Assembly: GCA_019802505.1 (NCBI GenBank)
Contig: JAFMOC010000085.1
Span: 1,143,501 to 1,207,500 of the forward strand
Length of the DNA: 64,000 nt
Direction of reading: 5' to 3'
Source: Corydoras sp. C115
Taxonomy: Eukaryota; Chordata; Actinopteri; Siluriformes; Callichthyidae
The notes beneath the pieces were generated by a model. The model did not search any database. It had not been told where the DNA came from and saw only the letters and a program-made list of their open reading frames with translations. Position 1 is the first letter of the stretch. The number at the start of each line of letters is the position of its first letter. Made by a program: the position numbers and the translations under genes. Shown here one piece after another: positions 46,083 to 57,298 of the stretch.

Positions 46083-46563
46083 ACACACACAAGCATGCAC
46101 ACCAACACGCACACACACAAGCAAACACACACACATACACACACAAGCATGCAGACCAATACGCACACACAAGCAAACATGCACACACACCAACACACAC
46201 ACACACACACACACAAGCAAACAGACACACATACACACACACACACACACAAAATACACACACAAGCATGCACACCAACACGCACACACACAAGCAAACA
46301 CACACACATACACACACAAGCATGCACACCAATACGCACACAAAAGCAAACATGCACACACACCAACACACACGCACACACAAGCAAACATGCACACACA
46401 CACAAAATACACACACAGGCATGCACACCAACACGCACACACAAGCAAACACACACACACACACACACATACACATATACACCCACACATGCAACCGCAT
46501 GCATGCACGCACACACATACACACACAAGCATGCACAAAAACACACACCAACACGCACACATA
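45083..46563. repeat. AC-rich minisatellite (~1.5 kb)
   Basis: Units such as acacaagcatgcacaccaac embedded in (AC)n, with higher-order variants (caagcaaacaggcac, tacctgcatgtatgcatgc repeated near 45126 and 45728). Its long reading frames in all frames are artefacts. Confidence 0.96.
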
Positions 46564-46572
46564 CAGGTAAAT

Positions 46573-47045
46573 TGTTTGCTCTAAATTGCCCCTATTGTGT
46601 GTGTGTCTGTGTGAGTGACTGTGTGCCCAGCGATAGATTGATGCCCGGTCCTGAGTGTGTCTGCCCAGCGTCTGGCCGGATATATTGGAATACATCCATC
46701 TATCCATTATCTTCCGCTTTATCCTCTATTAGGGTCGGGGGGGGGGGGGGGGGGGGGGTTCCCCATGCCCATCCAGGGGAGAACGTCTCGGGCGCTGAGC
46801 AGATACACCCAGGACAGGACGCCAATCCATCGCTGGGCACACTCACTCACTCAAACACACTCTATATGGGGCAATTTGGAGAATTCAATTAACTTGATCC
46901 ATGTTTTTGGACTGTGGGAGGAAACCGGAGAACCCGGAGGAAACCCACGCGGACACGGGGAGAACATGGAAACTCCACCAGATGGAGATTCAAACCTGGA
47001 ATCCCTAGCGCTGAGAGGAGAACATGCTAACCACTAAGCCAGCCC
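46573..47045 (-). repeat. Composite V-SINE with 3' extension, second copy
   Basis: V-SINE 46694-47045 (minus) with the same extension as 42670-43146 beyond its tail (46573-46693: tggccggatatattggaata plus an inverted V-SINE piece). The extension here continues further (gtgtgtgtctgtgtgagtga, ctctaaattgcccc). Contains a 21-base G run. Confidence 0.9.
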
Positions 47046-47198
47046 GGTATTATTATTATTAGGGTTTTTTTGTTTGTTTTTTTTTTCTTTCTTTGTTACT
47101 TTGTATGTATCTGGATGTGGGTTGGGGCTTGAAATACTGTTCTTATGCTTGTTGAAAATATAAAATAAAATATCTAAAAAAAAAAAAAAAAAAAAAAA
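47046..47198 (+). repeat. L1-like 3' end with poly(A)
   Basis: T-rich then ggttggggcttgaaatactg and aaatataaaataaaatatc followed by about 20 A. Resembles a fish L1 3' terminus; no coding part. Confidence 0.5.
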
Positions 47199-47430
47199 CC
47201 ATCAGCAAGTCAGAGAAAACGACTTCCTCCCGCAGAGCCAGCGCGAGGAAAGCCGCGAATAACAGCTGCACTTTGTAAGCGGCCCAATTTTAAACACCAT
47301 TTATAAATAACTCCATATTAATGTCCCAGTGTCAGAGTAAAGAACTCAGAGCCTCCACTGGAGAGTTACACTAATCATTTAGTAATATTCTACTTTTAAC
47401 ACCTCCTTTTATTTAATACCTGAATAAACT

Positions 47431-47768
47431 CATTCATTCATTATCTTCCGCTTTTTCCTCTATTAGGGTCGCAGTGGGGTTCCCCATGCCCATCCAGGGG
47501 AGAACGTTTCGGGCGCTGGGCAGATACACCCAGGACAGGACACCAATCTATCACTGGGCACACACTCACTCACACAGACACACTCTATATGGGGCAATTT
47601 AGAGAACTCAATTAACTTGATCCATGTTTTTGGACTGTGGGAGGAAACCGGAGAACCCGGAGGAAACCCACGCGGACACGGGGAGAACATGGAAACTCCA
47701 CCCAGATGGGGATTCGAACTCCCTAGTGCTGAGAGGAGAACGTGCTAACCACTAAGCCACCGTGCCAC
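47431..47768 (-). repeat. V-SINE with TSD
   Basis: Perfect 12-bp TSD cctgaataaact (47419-47430 and 47769-47780). Part of the B box is deleted (gattcgaactccc). Confidence 0.95.
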
Positions 47769-47782
47769 CCTGAATAAACTGA

Positions 47783-48274
47783 TTCGTCAAAAGTTTGGAC
47801 ACGCCCCCTTCTTGCATCATCATCCATTTCCTCCACTTATCATATAGCTGGAGTTTGTAGTTTTATAATTGCAGACTGTAGTCCATCTGTGTTCTTTGTT
47901 GTTGTTAGTTCTGTTGGTTCTCTGTTCTTGAGGTCAGGAGCATCACAGAACAGTATCATTTGGGTGGTGGATTGTTTATTGTCAGTTCTGCAGTGACACT
48001 GATGTGGTGGGGGGGGGGTTAGTGTAGTTTCATTTCTCCACCTCAGTGACACTGCTGGGATAGGACTAATGCACCCACCAAATACCCCCTGCTCTGTGGT
48101 GCTACTATTGGGGTTCTGAGCATTAGAACAGAGTAAAGGGGACGTACACAGTATGTACTGTAGAACACACACAGATTGACTACAGAATGGAATTGGAGAA
48201 CTACAAAGTCCAGCTTTACAGGACGTGGAACATGGAGCCGAAAGGAGGCGTGGCCAAACTTTTGACTGCTACTG
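47783..48274 (-). mobile_element. Tc1/mariner-type MITE
   Basis: Reverse-orientation relative of 43278-43791 with intact inner TIR words; TA follows at 48275. Confidence 0.82.
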
Positions 48275-48310
48275 TATACATACTAATATGTATATTCAAA
48301 TCCAAACAGA

Positions 48311-48617
48311 GGTGGCACGGTGTCTTAGTGGTTGGCATGTTCTCCTCTCAGCTCTAGGGATTCCCGGTTCGAATCCCCATCTCTCGGGTTCTCCGGTTTC
48401 CTCCCACAGTCCAAAAACATGGATCAAGTCAATTGAATTATCCAAATTGCCCCATATAGAGTGTGTCTGTGTGAGTGAGTGTGTGTCCAGTGATAGATTG
48501 GCACCCTGTCCTGGGTGTATCTGCCCAGCGCCCAAAACGTTCTCCCCTGGATGGGCATGGGGAACCCCCCAAGACCCTAGTAGAGGATAAAGTGGAAGAT
48601 GATGGATGGATGGATGG
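48311..48617 (+). repeat. V-SINE, core deleted
   Basis: gaatccccatct is joined to ctcgggttctccgg, removing the first half of the core. Confidence 0.92.
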
Positions 48618-48669
48618 ACATATTTATTATTATCAACCTTAAGAATAAAAAATAATAGCTGTTTGCATT

Positions 48670-49007
48670 TCATTCATTCATTCATTATCTTCTGCTTTAT
48701 CCTCTATTAGGGTCGCGGGGTGGTTCCCCATGCCCATCCAGGGGAGAACGTTTCGGGCGCTGGGCAGACACACCCATGACAGGACACCAATACATTGCTG
48801 GGCACACATACACACTCTATATGGGGCAATTTGGAGAACTCAATTGACTTGATCCATGTTTTTGGACTGTGGGAGGAAACCGGAGAACCTGAAGGAACCC
48901 CACGCGGACACAGGGAGAACATGGAAACTCCACCCAGATTGGGATTCGAACCGGGGATCCCTAGTGTTGAGAGGAGAACATGCCAACCACTCAGCCACCG
49001 TGCCGCC
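48670..49007 (-). repeat. V-SINE, full length
   Basis: Tail-to-tail with 48311-48617 across a 52-bp gap. Short deletion in the cacacactcac part. Confidence 0.93.
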
Positions 49008-49500
49008 TAATAAATATGTCTATATATAAACAAAGAATTTCTTCTTCATATTCGCTCCTGTTTCCTGATTGTAATTGGTAATGTCAGTTATTATAAATTA
49101 AAGCGGTAATAGTATTAAAGTTGATCAGTGTAAGTCACGCCTGGCTGCTCCGGAGTCTGGAACACAGGGTCACTTGTTTCCCAAATGTAAAACTGCTGGA
49201 CACCGGTCCTCATAAACCCACTGAACACCTCTGCTCTCTCAGAGCACACGCCTTTACACTTTACTAACAGCAGAACGGCTGCTGAAGGTTACCTGTGTCT
49301 GCAGGGCTCAGTCTGAATGCATGTATGTATGTAAGTGTGTGTGTGGTGTGTGTGTGTGTGTGTGTCAGAGAGAGAGAGAGAGAGAGCATGTACTCTATTT
49401 TCAACTACACAAATAGAAATTTCCCATCAGAGCAAACCCACTTTTAATTCTCTATCCCACCACCCAGCTTACAAAAAAAAGGTCCCAGCAGGCAACCGTG
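49008..49500. other. Unique stretch with GT/GA runs
   Basis: No exon recognised. (GT)n and (GA)n at 49335-49386. Confidence 0.4.
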
Positions 49501-49501
49501 T

Positions 49502-49549
<48 letters not shown>

Positions 49550-49736
49550 TCACTCACTCACTCACTAACTCACGCACTCAAGCGCACACACACTCACTCA
49601 CTCACTTCCACACACAAACACACACACACACACTCACTCACTCACACACACAAACGCACACACACTCACGTGCACACGCGCACGCACACATGCACAAACA
49701 CACACACACACACACACACGCACACTCTCTCAAACT

Positions 49737-49780
<44 letters not shown>

Positions 49781-49957
49781 CTCTCTCTCAAACTCAAACA
49801 CACACACACACTCACTCACTCACTCACACACACACTCTCTCAAACTCACACACACCCACACACACTTACTCACACACACACACTCACGTACACACACACA
49901 CACACTCAAACACACTCACACACACTCACACTCACGTGCACACGCGCACGCACACAT

Positions 49958-49995
<38 letters not shown>

Positions 49996-50824
49996 ACATA
50001 TACACACACACACACACTCTCTCAAACTCAAACACACACACACTCACACACACACACACTCTCAAACTCAAACACACACACACACTCACACACACTCTCT
50101 CAAACTCAAACACACACACACTCACACACACACACACTCTCAAACTCAAACACACACACACACTCACACACATGCTCAAACTCAAACACACACACACTCA
50201 CACACACACACACTCTCAAACTCAAACACACACACACACTCACACACACACACTCTCAAACTCAAACACACACCCACACACACACACACTTACTCACACA
50301 CACACACACTGTCAAACACACACACACTCACACACACACACACACACACTTACACACTCACACACACACACACACACACTCTCAAACTCAAACACACACA
50401 CACACACTCACTCACTCACACACACTCACACACTCACTCTCTCAAACACACACTTACACACACTCTCAAACACACACTTACACACACTCTCAAACACACA
50501 CTCACACACACACACACACACACTCTGAAACACACACTTACTCACACACATACACTCACTCACTCACTCACTCTCAAACACACACTTACACACTCTCAAA
50601 CACACACTTACACACACTCTCAAACACACACTTACACACACACACACACACACACTCTGAAACACACACACACACTCTGAAACACACACTTACACACACA
50701 CACACACACTCTGAAACACACACTTACTCACACACACACTCACTCACTCTCAAACACACACTTACACACACTCTAAAACACACACTTACACACACTCTGA
50801 AACACACACTTACTCACACACACA

Positions 50825-50904
<80 letters not shown>
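49501..50904. repeat. AC-rich minisatellite (~1.4 kb)
   Basis: (AC)n with ctctcaaactcaaacac and ctcactcact units, later ctctgaaacacacactta units; pure (AC)n at 50818-50900 then (TC)n. Confidence 0.96.
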
Positions 50905-51440
50905 CTCTCTCTCTGTTGTCCCTCCCCTGTGGTTCTGATGCTCATCTCCTGCCAGCAGGGCCGTTATCGTGACGCTCAGCTTCCTCTCGGCGGCTGGAGC
51001 TTTTCTCAGAGTGCAGTCGTAATGATGCAGCTTGTACATTTGATTTATCTGCTCTCAAGCCGCACGCCACTTTATATTAACTCAGCGATCTCCAGCCAGA
51101 CTTTCTGTGCTTCCATCATTAGGGTTTCATTTGGAGGTTATTTAAATGAGCGGGACCCTCATTACAGTTTCGGTTCCAGCCGCAATGCTATGAAAGGTAT
51201 TCGCTGTGTTTACTCGTGCAATGGCCTAATAACATATCCCTGTACTGCAGGGTACAAAAGCTTTTCTGATCATTAAGGTAGTCACCGGTACAGTCACAGA
51301 CACGGCAGTTAGTCCACATGACTACCAATAACACCAAACATACGAATAAAAATACAAAATACGTAGTTTGATGGGATCCAGGACCCCAGTGACTCCCAAT
51401 AACATGATGTATAACAGGAGCTGGGTGCTGTTATAAAAGA
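50905..51440. other. Single-copy island, candidate conserved non-coding element
   Basis: 50930-51260 is non-repetitive with words like catttgatttatctgc and tttatattaactcagcg. No exon recognised. Confidence 0.45.
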
Positions 51441-51583
51441 CATGGATACAAGGTCAAGTGAATGCTCTAAATTGCCCTATATCGAGAGTGTGTGGGGGTT
51501 TGTAATTGCCCAGGGATTGCTTGGCGCCCTGTCCTGGGTGTATCTGCCCTCCACAGTAGAGGATCAAGCACAATATAATGACT
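51441..51583 (+). repeat. V-SINE 3' half, strongly diverged
   Basis: catggatacaaggtcaagtg, attgccctatatcgag, ccctgtcctgggtgtatctg, then a damaged tail. Directly followed by an intact head. Confidence 0.75.
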
Positions 51584-51585
51584 GA

Positions 51586-51888
51586 AGGCACAGTGGCTTA
51601 GTGGTTGGCATGTTCTCCTCTCAGCTCTAGGGATTCCCGGTTCGAATCCCAATCTGGGTGGAGTTTCCATGTTCTCCCCGTGTCTGTCTCCGGTTTCCTC
51701 CCACAGTCCAAAAACATGGATCAAGTCAATTGAATTCTCCAAATTGCCCCATATAGAGTGTGTGTGAGTGAGTGTGTGTCCAGTGATAGATTGGTGTCCT
51801 GTCCTGGGTGTATCTGCCCAGCGCCTGAAATGTTCTCCTCTGGATGGGCATGGGGAACCCCCCACGACCCTAGTAGAGGATAAAGCGG
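51586..51888 (+). repeat. V-SINE lacking its tail
   Basis: Head to gtagaggataaagcgg, then switches without a tail into a minus copy. Confidence 0.92.
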
Positions 51889-52187
51889 TTGCGGGGGGTT
51901 CTCCATACCCATCCAGGGGAGAACATCTCGGGCGCTGGGCAGATACACCCAGGACAGGACGTCCATCTATCACTGGACACACACTCACTCACACGGACAC
52001 ACTCTATATGGGGCAATTTGGAGAATTCAATTGACCTTGATCCATGTTTTTGGACTGTGGGAGGAAACCGGAGAATCCGGAGGAAGAACACGGGGAGAAC
52101 ATGGAAACTCCACCCAGATGGGGATTCGAACCGGGGATCCCTAGCGCTGAGAGGAGAACATGCTAACCACTAAACCACCGTGCCGCC
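51889..52187 (-). repeat. V-SINE lacking its tail, inverted partner
   Basis: Starts at gcggggggttctccatacc and runs to ccaccgtgccgcc. With the preceding copy it makes a 600-bp near-palindrome. Confidence 0.92.
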
Positions 52188-52235
52188 CATAAATTATGAC
52201 CAATCGTAAACAACTTCAGGTGAGTTTTATGAATG

Positions 52236-52376
52236 CACTGTGGGAGAAAACCAGAGAACCCTGAGGAAACCCACGTGGACACGGGGAGAACATGGAAACT
52301 CCACCCAGATTGGGATTCGATTGGGAATCCCTAGCGCTGAGAGGAGAACATGCAACCACTAAGCCTCCGTGCCGCC
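52236..52376 (-). repeat. V-SINE 5' half
   Basis: Core and head only (cactgtgggagaaaacc to ctccgtgccgcc). Confidence 0.88.
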
Positions 52377-52850
52377 CTTGTTATTGAAATCAAAGAACAT
52401 AAAGGGATCCAGGCCCTTTACACGGACTTTATTGATGCCTTTACTTTAAATGCCAGTAAATAAAGATAAAAGGCTCCGTCCTGCTTATTAGCATGTGGGG
52501 CAACAGCAAAAGGCAGGCACGGTTACATGGATGAAAGGGAAATGATGGAGAGCTCATATTGATAAATGAGTTGCAGACACAGCATTTAGAGAAAATGGTT
52601 GGTGTTCACTGTGAATGATGACGATCATCAGACTTCAATCAATCACCCGGCCATTCAATTGGATTCTGCTCGAAAGTGGAACCACCACATATAAGGCCAG
52701 ACACCGAGAGATAGCACAGACCAGTGCACTGTCCATATCAGAGCCAAATATCAGTCCAGTGGGAGATGAAAACAAAGTTATCGTTTCTCTTCAACATTTG
52801 TATTACAGGCCAGATATTACGGCAAGTTCATCTCACCTCGACTCCCAGCA
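52377..52850. other. Single-copy island, candidate conserved non-coding element
   Basis: 52400-52600 is non-repetitive (tttattgatgcctttacttt). No exon recognised. Confidence 0.4.
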
Positions 52851-52905
52851 ACTCATACCCACCCCTCACCACCCCTCACCTCACCTCACCTCACCTCAGC
52901 CTCAG

Positions 52906-52982
52906 CACAGAGGTACATCAAGCACCTCAAAGGAGGAGACCAAAGAGATGGTTGTTGTCTTCAGGAGGACCACTGAACATCG
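52906..52982 (+). pseudogene. LINE reverse-transcriptase fragment
   Basis: The plus frame reads HRGTSSTSKEETKEMVVVFR then RTTEH, resembling the KTKEMVVDFRR motif of fish LINE reverse transcriptases. It is cut by a V-SINE fragment at 52983. 52851-52931 recurs at 54804-54875. Confidence 0.55.
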
Positions 52983-53043
52983 ACACACTCACTCACACAG
53001 ACACACTCTATATGGGGCAATGTGGAGAATTTAATTGACTTGA
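52983..53043 (-). repeat. V-SINE middle fragment
   Basis: acactcactcacacagacac to aatttaattgacttga, head-to-head with the array that follows. Confidence 0.85.
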
Positions 53044-54794
53044 GGCGGCACGGTGGCTTAGTGTTTAGCACGTTCTCCTCTCAGTGCTAGGTATTCCCGG
53101 TTCTAATCCCCATCTGGGTGGAGATTCCATGTTCTCCCCGTGTCTGCGTGGGTTTCCTCCGGTTTCTCCGGTTTCCTGCCACAATCCAAAAACATGGATG
53201 AAGTCAATTGAGTCCTCCAAATTGCCCCATATAGAGTGTGTGTGTGTGAGTGAGTGTGTGTCCAGTGATGGATTGGCGTCCTGTCCTGGGTGTATCTGCC
53301 CAGCGCCCGAAACGTTCTCCTCTGGATGAGCATGAGGAACCCGCCCACGACCATAATAGAGGATAAAGCGGAAGATAATAGATGGATGGATGGTAGTTTT
53401 AGGGCACGGTGGTTTAGTGGTTAGCACGTTCGCCTCTCAGCGCTAGGGATTCCCGGTTCGAATCCCCATCTGGGTGGAGTTTCCATGTTCTCCCCATGTC
53501 CATGTGGGTTTCCTCCGGTTTCTCTGGTTTCCTCCCACAGTCCAAAAACATGGATCAAGTCAATTGAGTTCTCCAAATTGCCCCATATAGAGTGTGTGTT
53601 TGTGTGAGTGAGTGAGTGTGTGTCCAGTCCTGTCCTGGGTGTATCTGCCCAGCGCCCGAGACGTTCTCCCCTGGATGGGCATGAGGAACCTCCCCGCGAC
53701 CCTAATAGAGGATAAAGCTGAAGATAACGAATAGATGGATGGATGGTAGTTTTAGGGCACGGTGGTTTAGTGGTTAGCATGTTCTTCCCTCGGCGCTGGT
53801 GATCCCTGGTTCGATTCCCAATCTGGGTGGAGGTTCCATGTTCTCCCCGTGTCTGCGTGGGTTTCTTCCGGGTTCTCCGGTTTTCTCCCACAGTCCAAAA
53901 ACATGGATCAAGTCAATTGAATTCTCCAAATTGCCCCATATAGAGTGTGTCTGTGTGAGTGAGTGAGTGTCCAGTCATAGATTGGTGTCCTGTCCTGGGT
54001 GTATCTGCCCAGAGCCCAAAACGTTCTCCCCTGGATGGGCATGAGAAACCCGCCCACGACCCTAATAGAGGATAAAGCGGAAGATAACGAATAGATGGAT
54101 GGATGGTAGTTTTAGGGCACGGTGGTTGAGTGGTTGGCATGTTCTTCCCTCGGCGCTGGTGATCCCTGGTTCGATTCCCAATCTGGGTGGAGGTTCCATG
54201 TTCTCCCCGTGTCTGCGTGGGTTTCCTCCGGGTTCTCCGGTTTTCTCCCACAGTCCAAAAACATGGATCAAGGTCAATTCATTCATCCATTATCTCCCGC
54301 TTTATCCTCTATTAGGGTCGCGGTGGGGTTCCCCATGCCTCTCGGGCGCTGGGCAGATACACCCAGGACAGGGCGCCAATCCATCGCTGGGCACACACTC
54401 ACTCACACACACTCTATATGGGGCAATTTGGAGAACTCAATTGACTTGATCCATGTTTTTGGATTGTGGGAGGAAACCAGAGAACCCGGAGGAAACCCTG
54501 ACGGACACGGGGAGAACATGGAAACTCCACCCAGATGAGGATTCGAACCGGGAGTCCCTAGAGCTGAGAGGCGAACGTGCTAACCACTAAGCCACTGTGC
54601 CGCCCTGGATCAAGTCAATTGAGTTCTCTAAATTGCCCCATATAGAGTGTGTGTGAGTAAGTGTGATAGTGATAGATTGGTGTTCTGTCCTGGGTGTATC
54701 TGCCCAGCGCCCGAAATGTTCTCCCCTGGATGGGCATGGGGAACCCCACCGCGACCCTAATAGAGGATAAAGCAGAAGATAATGGATGGATGGA
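53044..54794 (+). repeat. V-SINE tandem array, four units joined by tagtttta
   Basis: Units 53044-53393, 53402-53746, 53755-54106 and 54115-54794; the last is interrupted by a minus V-SINE. Units are about 350-360 bp. Junctions at 53394, 53747 and 54107 are identical (tail, tagtttta, gggcacggtgg). Units 3 and 4 share variants cttccctcggcgctggtgat and gttcgattccc. Confidence 0.93.
54280..54605 (-). repeat. V-SINE nested in array unit 4
   Basis: TSD tggatcaaggtcaatt / tggatcaagtcaatt (54264-54279 and 54606-54620), itself V-SINE core sequence. Lacks the ccatccaggggagaacg block. Confidence 0.93.
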
Positions 54795-54875
54795 ATAGTT
54801 GAATACTCATACACACCCTCTCCTCACCTCACCTCACCTCACCCTCAGCACAGAGGTACATCAAGCACCTCAAAG

Positions 54876-55282
54876 ATGTGTCGAACAGATTCAGTGATAA
54901 CAGAATGGGTCATTCTCATGCCCCCGTCTTATTTTGCTGCGCTTTCATATTCTAAACAGCGGATCAGAGGAGTTCGCTGCGGAAGACAAAGGGAGACTGA
55001 GGGGGAGCAGCGAGGTGGAGGTGGAGGTGGAGAAGAGGAGGAATGCCTGGCCCTCCATTCATCTCACGGAAAGCAAAACAGTGCACACAAGGAACTGAGT
55101 CCTGAGTGTGATTCACTCTCTTTTTTGCAGCGAGTGTGTCGGCGTGTTGGGCATGAGGGCACAGTAATTATGTTCGAAATAGAAATCCTGAAGTAAACCC
55201 GGGGGTTATTATCAGAAACATTCAGATTACAACGTAATGATGCATCACTGTGTGAAACACTGATCCGCTTCCACTTAATACT
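54876..55282. other. Single-copy island
   Basis: Contains a purine-rich stretch (ggtggaggtggaggtggag, about 55014-55040) and a good plus-strand acceptor-like site (tcactctcttttttgcag, about 55130). No exon confirmed. Confidence 0.4.
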
Positions 55283-55425
55283 GTACTAGAGACTAGGGTC
55301 AAGGTGGGGGGGGGGGTGCCATGTCCATCCAAGGGAGAATATTTTGGACACTCAGGACAGGGAGCCAATCCATCAATTTATCAATCAATTTATAGGTGCA
55401 ATTAGAGAGCAGACAATTTACCTTT
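55283..55425 (-). repeat. Very diverged V-SINE 3' part
   Basis: Recognisable words: gactagggtcaagg, catgtccatccaagggag, ctcaggacagggagccaatc, then a divergent caatttataggtgcaatt block. Confidence 0.6.
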
Positions 55426-55508
55426 ACTATGGGTTGTGGTGTGGGGGGCATTTTGGGGGCGATTGTGTCTTCTATATATGCAAAACATGCAAATCATTAA
55501 ATGGGTTA

Positions 55509-56215
55509 GCAGGCGGCACAGTGGTTTAGTGGTTGGCATGTTCTCCTCTCAGCGCTAGGGATTCCCGGTTCGAATCCCAATCTGGGTGGAGTTTCCATGT
55601 TCTCCCCGTGTCCGCGTGGGTTTCCTCAGGGTTGTCCGGTTTCCTCCCACAGTCCAAAAAACAAACTCAAGGTCAATTGAATTCTCCAAATTGCCCCATA
55701 TAGAGAGTGTCTGTGTGAGTGAGTGTGTGTCCAGTGATAGATTGGCGTCCTGTCCTGGGTGTATCTGCCCAGCGCCTGAAACGTTCTCCCCTGGATGGGC
55801 ATGGGGAACCCCCCGCGACCCTAGTAGAGGATAAAGCGGAAGATAATGGATGGATGGTAGTTTTAGGGCACGGTGGCTTAGTGGTTGGCATGTTCTTCCC
55901 TCAGTGCTGGTGATTCCCGGTTCGAATCCCAATCTTGGTGGAGTTTCCATGTTCCATGTTCTACATGGGTTTCCTCCGGGTTCTCCGGTTTCCTCCCACA
56001 GTCCAAAAACATGGATCAAGGTCAACTGAATTCTCCAAATTGCCCCATATAGAGTGTTTGTGTGAGTGAGTGAGTATGTGACCAGTGATAGATTGGTGTC
56101 CTGTCCTGGGTCTATCTGCCCAGCGCCCGAAACGTTCTCTCCTGGATGGGGATGGGCATGGGGAACCCCCCCGCGACCCTAATAGAGGATAAAGCAGAAG
56201 ATAATGGATGGATGG
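55509..56215 (+). repeat. V-SINE dimer joined by tagtttta, bracketed by one TSD
   Basis: Units 55509-55857 and 55866-56215. The 13-bp TSD attaaa(t/c)gggtta (55496-55508 and 56216-56228) encloses both. The junction is the same as in the array at 53044-54794. Confidence 0.93.
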
Positions 56216-56228
56216 ATTAAACGGGTTA

Positions 56229-57129
56229 ATTTTCAATGAAGTTATGTTAATATGAAGAAACAAAAAAAACCTCACCAAGCTTCTCTCAGAACACAGTGAC
56301 TCCGGGAGTCAGCTGACCTCCGCTGACCTTAAAGCACGTGTCTGCAGTCGCCTGGCGTCTCGCTGCACAATCACGCAGAAGCACAGACTCCTGTTAGAAG
56401 TGGAAAAAGCCGGACACACTGATTACACAGTACGGCTGCAAAATTACTCCATTTGGAGCAATTTCCTGATCTTTTACTTGCTGTTATTGGCTATCTGAAC
56501 AAAGTGTCACATGCACACGGCACGCGGCAGTCTCCAGAAATCCGACTCATCATTAATATGCTCGCTACAAAAGAAAATGGCAGGTCATTACCTACTGAAT
56601 AGAGAAAGAAACAGAAAACCAGATCGACGGGGTGTTTTTCATACAGTCCAGACTGATGGGAGAACAAAAAGGAAACACTTAGATGGAAAGGGGTGGGGGG
56701 TGAAGGGAGCAGGGGAGGGTCAGACAGGGGAGGATGGAGGGACTGTGGACCGTGGACCATTCGCTTGACCGTTCAGAGAGAACTCATTGTTAGTTAAGTG
56801 ATGGTCCCTCAGACCTCGGAGTGAGGACCTCAGTCAGGTGGACATGTCTGCTACATTGTTTACATAGAAACAGGGCAGTCGTAGGCAGGCTTGTGACATG
56901 AAGGTCCCGGGTTCGATTCCTGGTCCCATAGAGCACAACTGCTATTTATTTAGCGATTGAATTGTAATCATTTTGTTAGTATTTTATTTAAGGGACTTTT
57001 TATATAGTTTCAAGCTTATTCATCATAAACTACAAGACATGCACACAAAACTCGTGCTTATGGTGAGACTTGAGAATAAACACTCTACTGCATGAATTTA
57101 AATATAAAAAAAAGTCTAACATATAATCT
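56229..57129. other. Single-copy island plus a tRNA-like SINE stub
   Basis: 56290-56760 is non-repetitive, candidate conserved non-coding. 56874-56945 has a B-box-like gggttcgattcctggtccc and may be an old SINE head. No exon recognised. Confidence 0.4.
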
Positions 57130-57198
57130 ATACACACACATACAAAAAAATAAAAAATAAAAATAATAATAATATATATATAAACACACACAATATAA

Positions 57199-57240
<42 letters not shown>

Positions 57241-57298
57241 ACACACACACACACACAATCATATATACACACATACATATATATACATACCTATACTA
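57130..57298. repeat. AT/AC microsatellite
   Basis: Mixed TA and AC repeats flanking the truncated end of the Tc1 element. Confidence 0.93.

Noticed and set aside
45083..46563. Very long open frames (up to ~580 codons) of His/Thr or Cys/Val repeats
   Set aside because: Open in several frames on both strands because the DNA is an AC-rich minisatellite.
42670..48274. A single large inverted duplication, because composite V-SINE and Tc1-MITE both occur twice in opposite orientation
   Set aside because: The order is V-SINE, MITE ... V-SINE, MITE rather than mirror order, and the spacings differ (about 130 bp against 740 bp).
49501..51276. 592-codon plus-strand frame with Thr/His repeats
   Set aside because: Microsatellite translation running into a non-coding island; no domain.
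55130..55200. Plus-strand exon after tcactctcttttttgcag
   Set aside because: Good acceptor-like sequence, but the following reading frame is short, has no donor and matches nothing I know.
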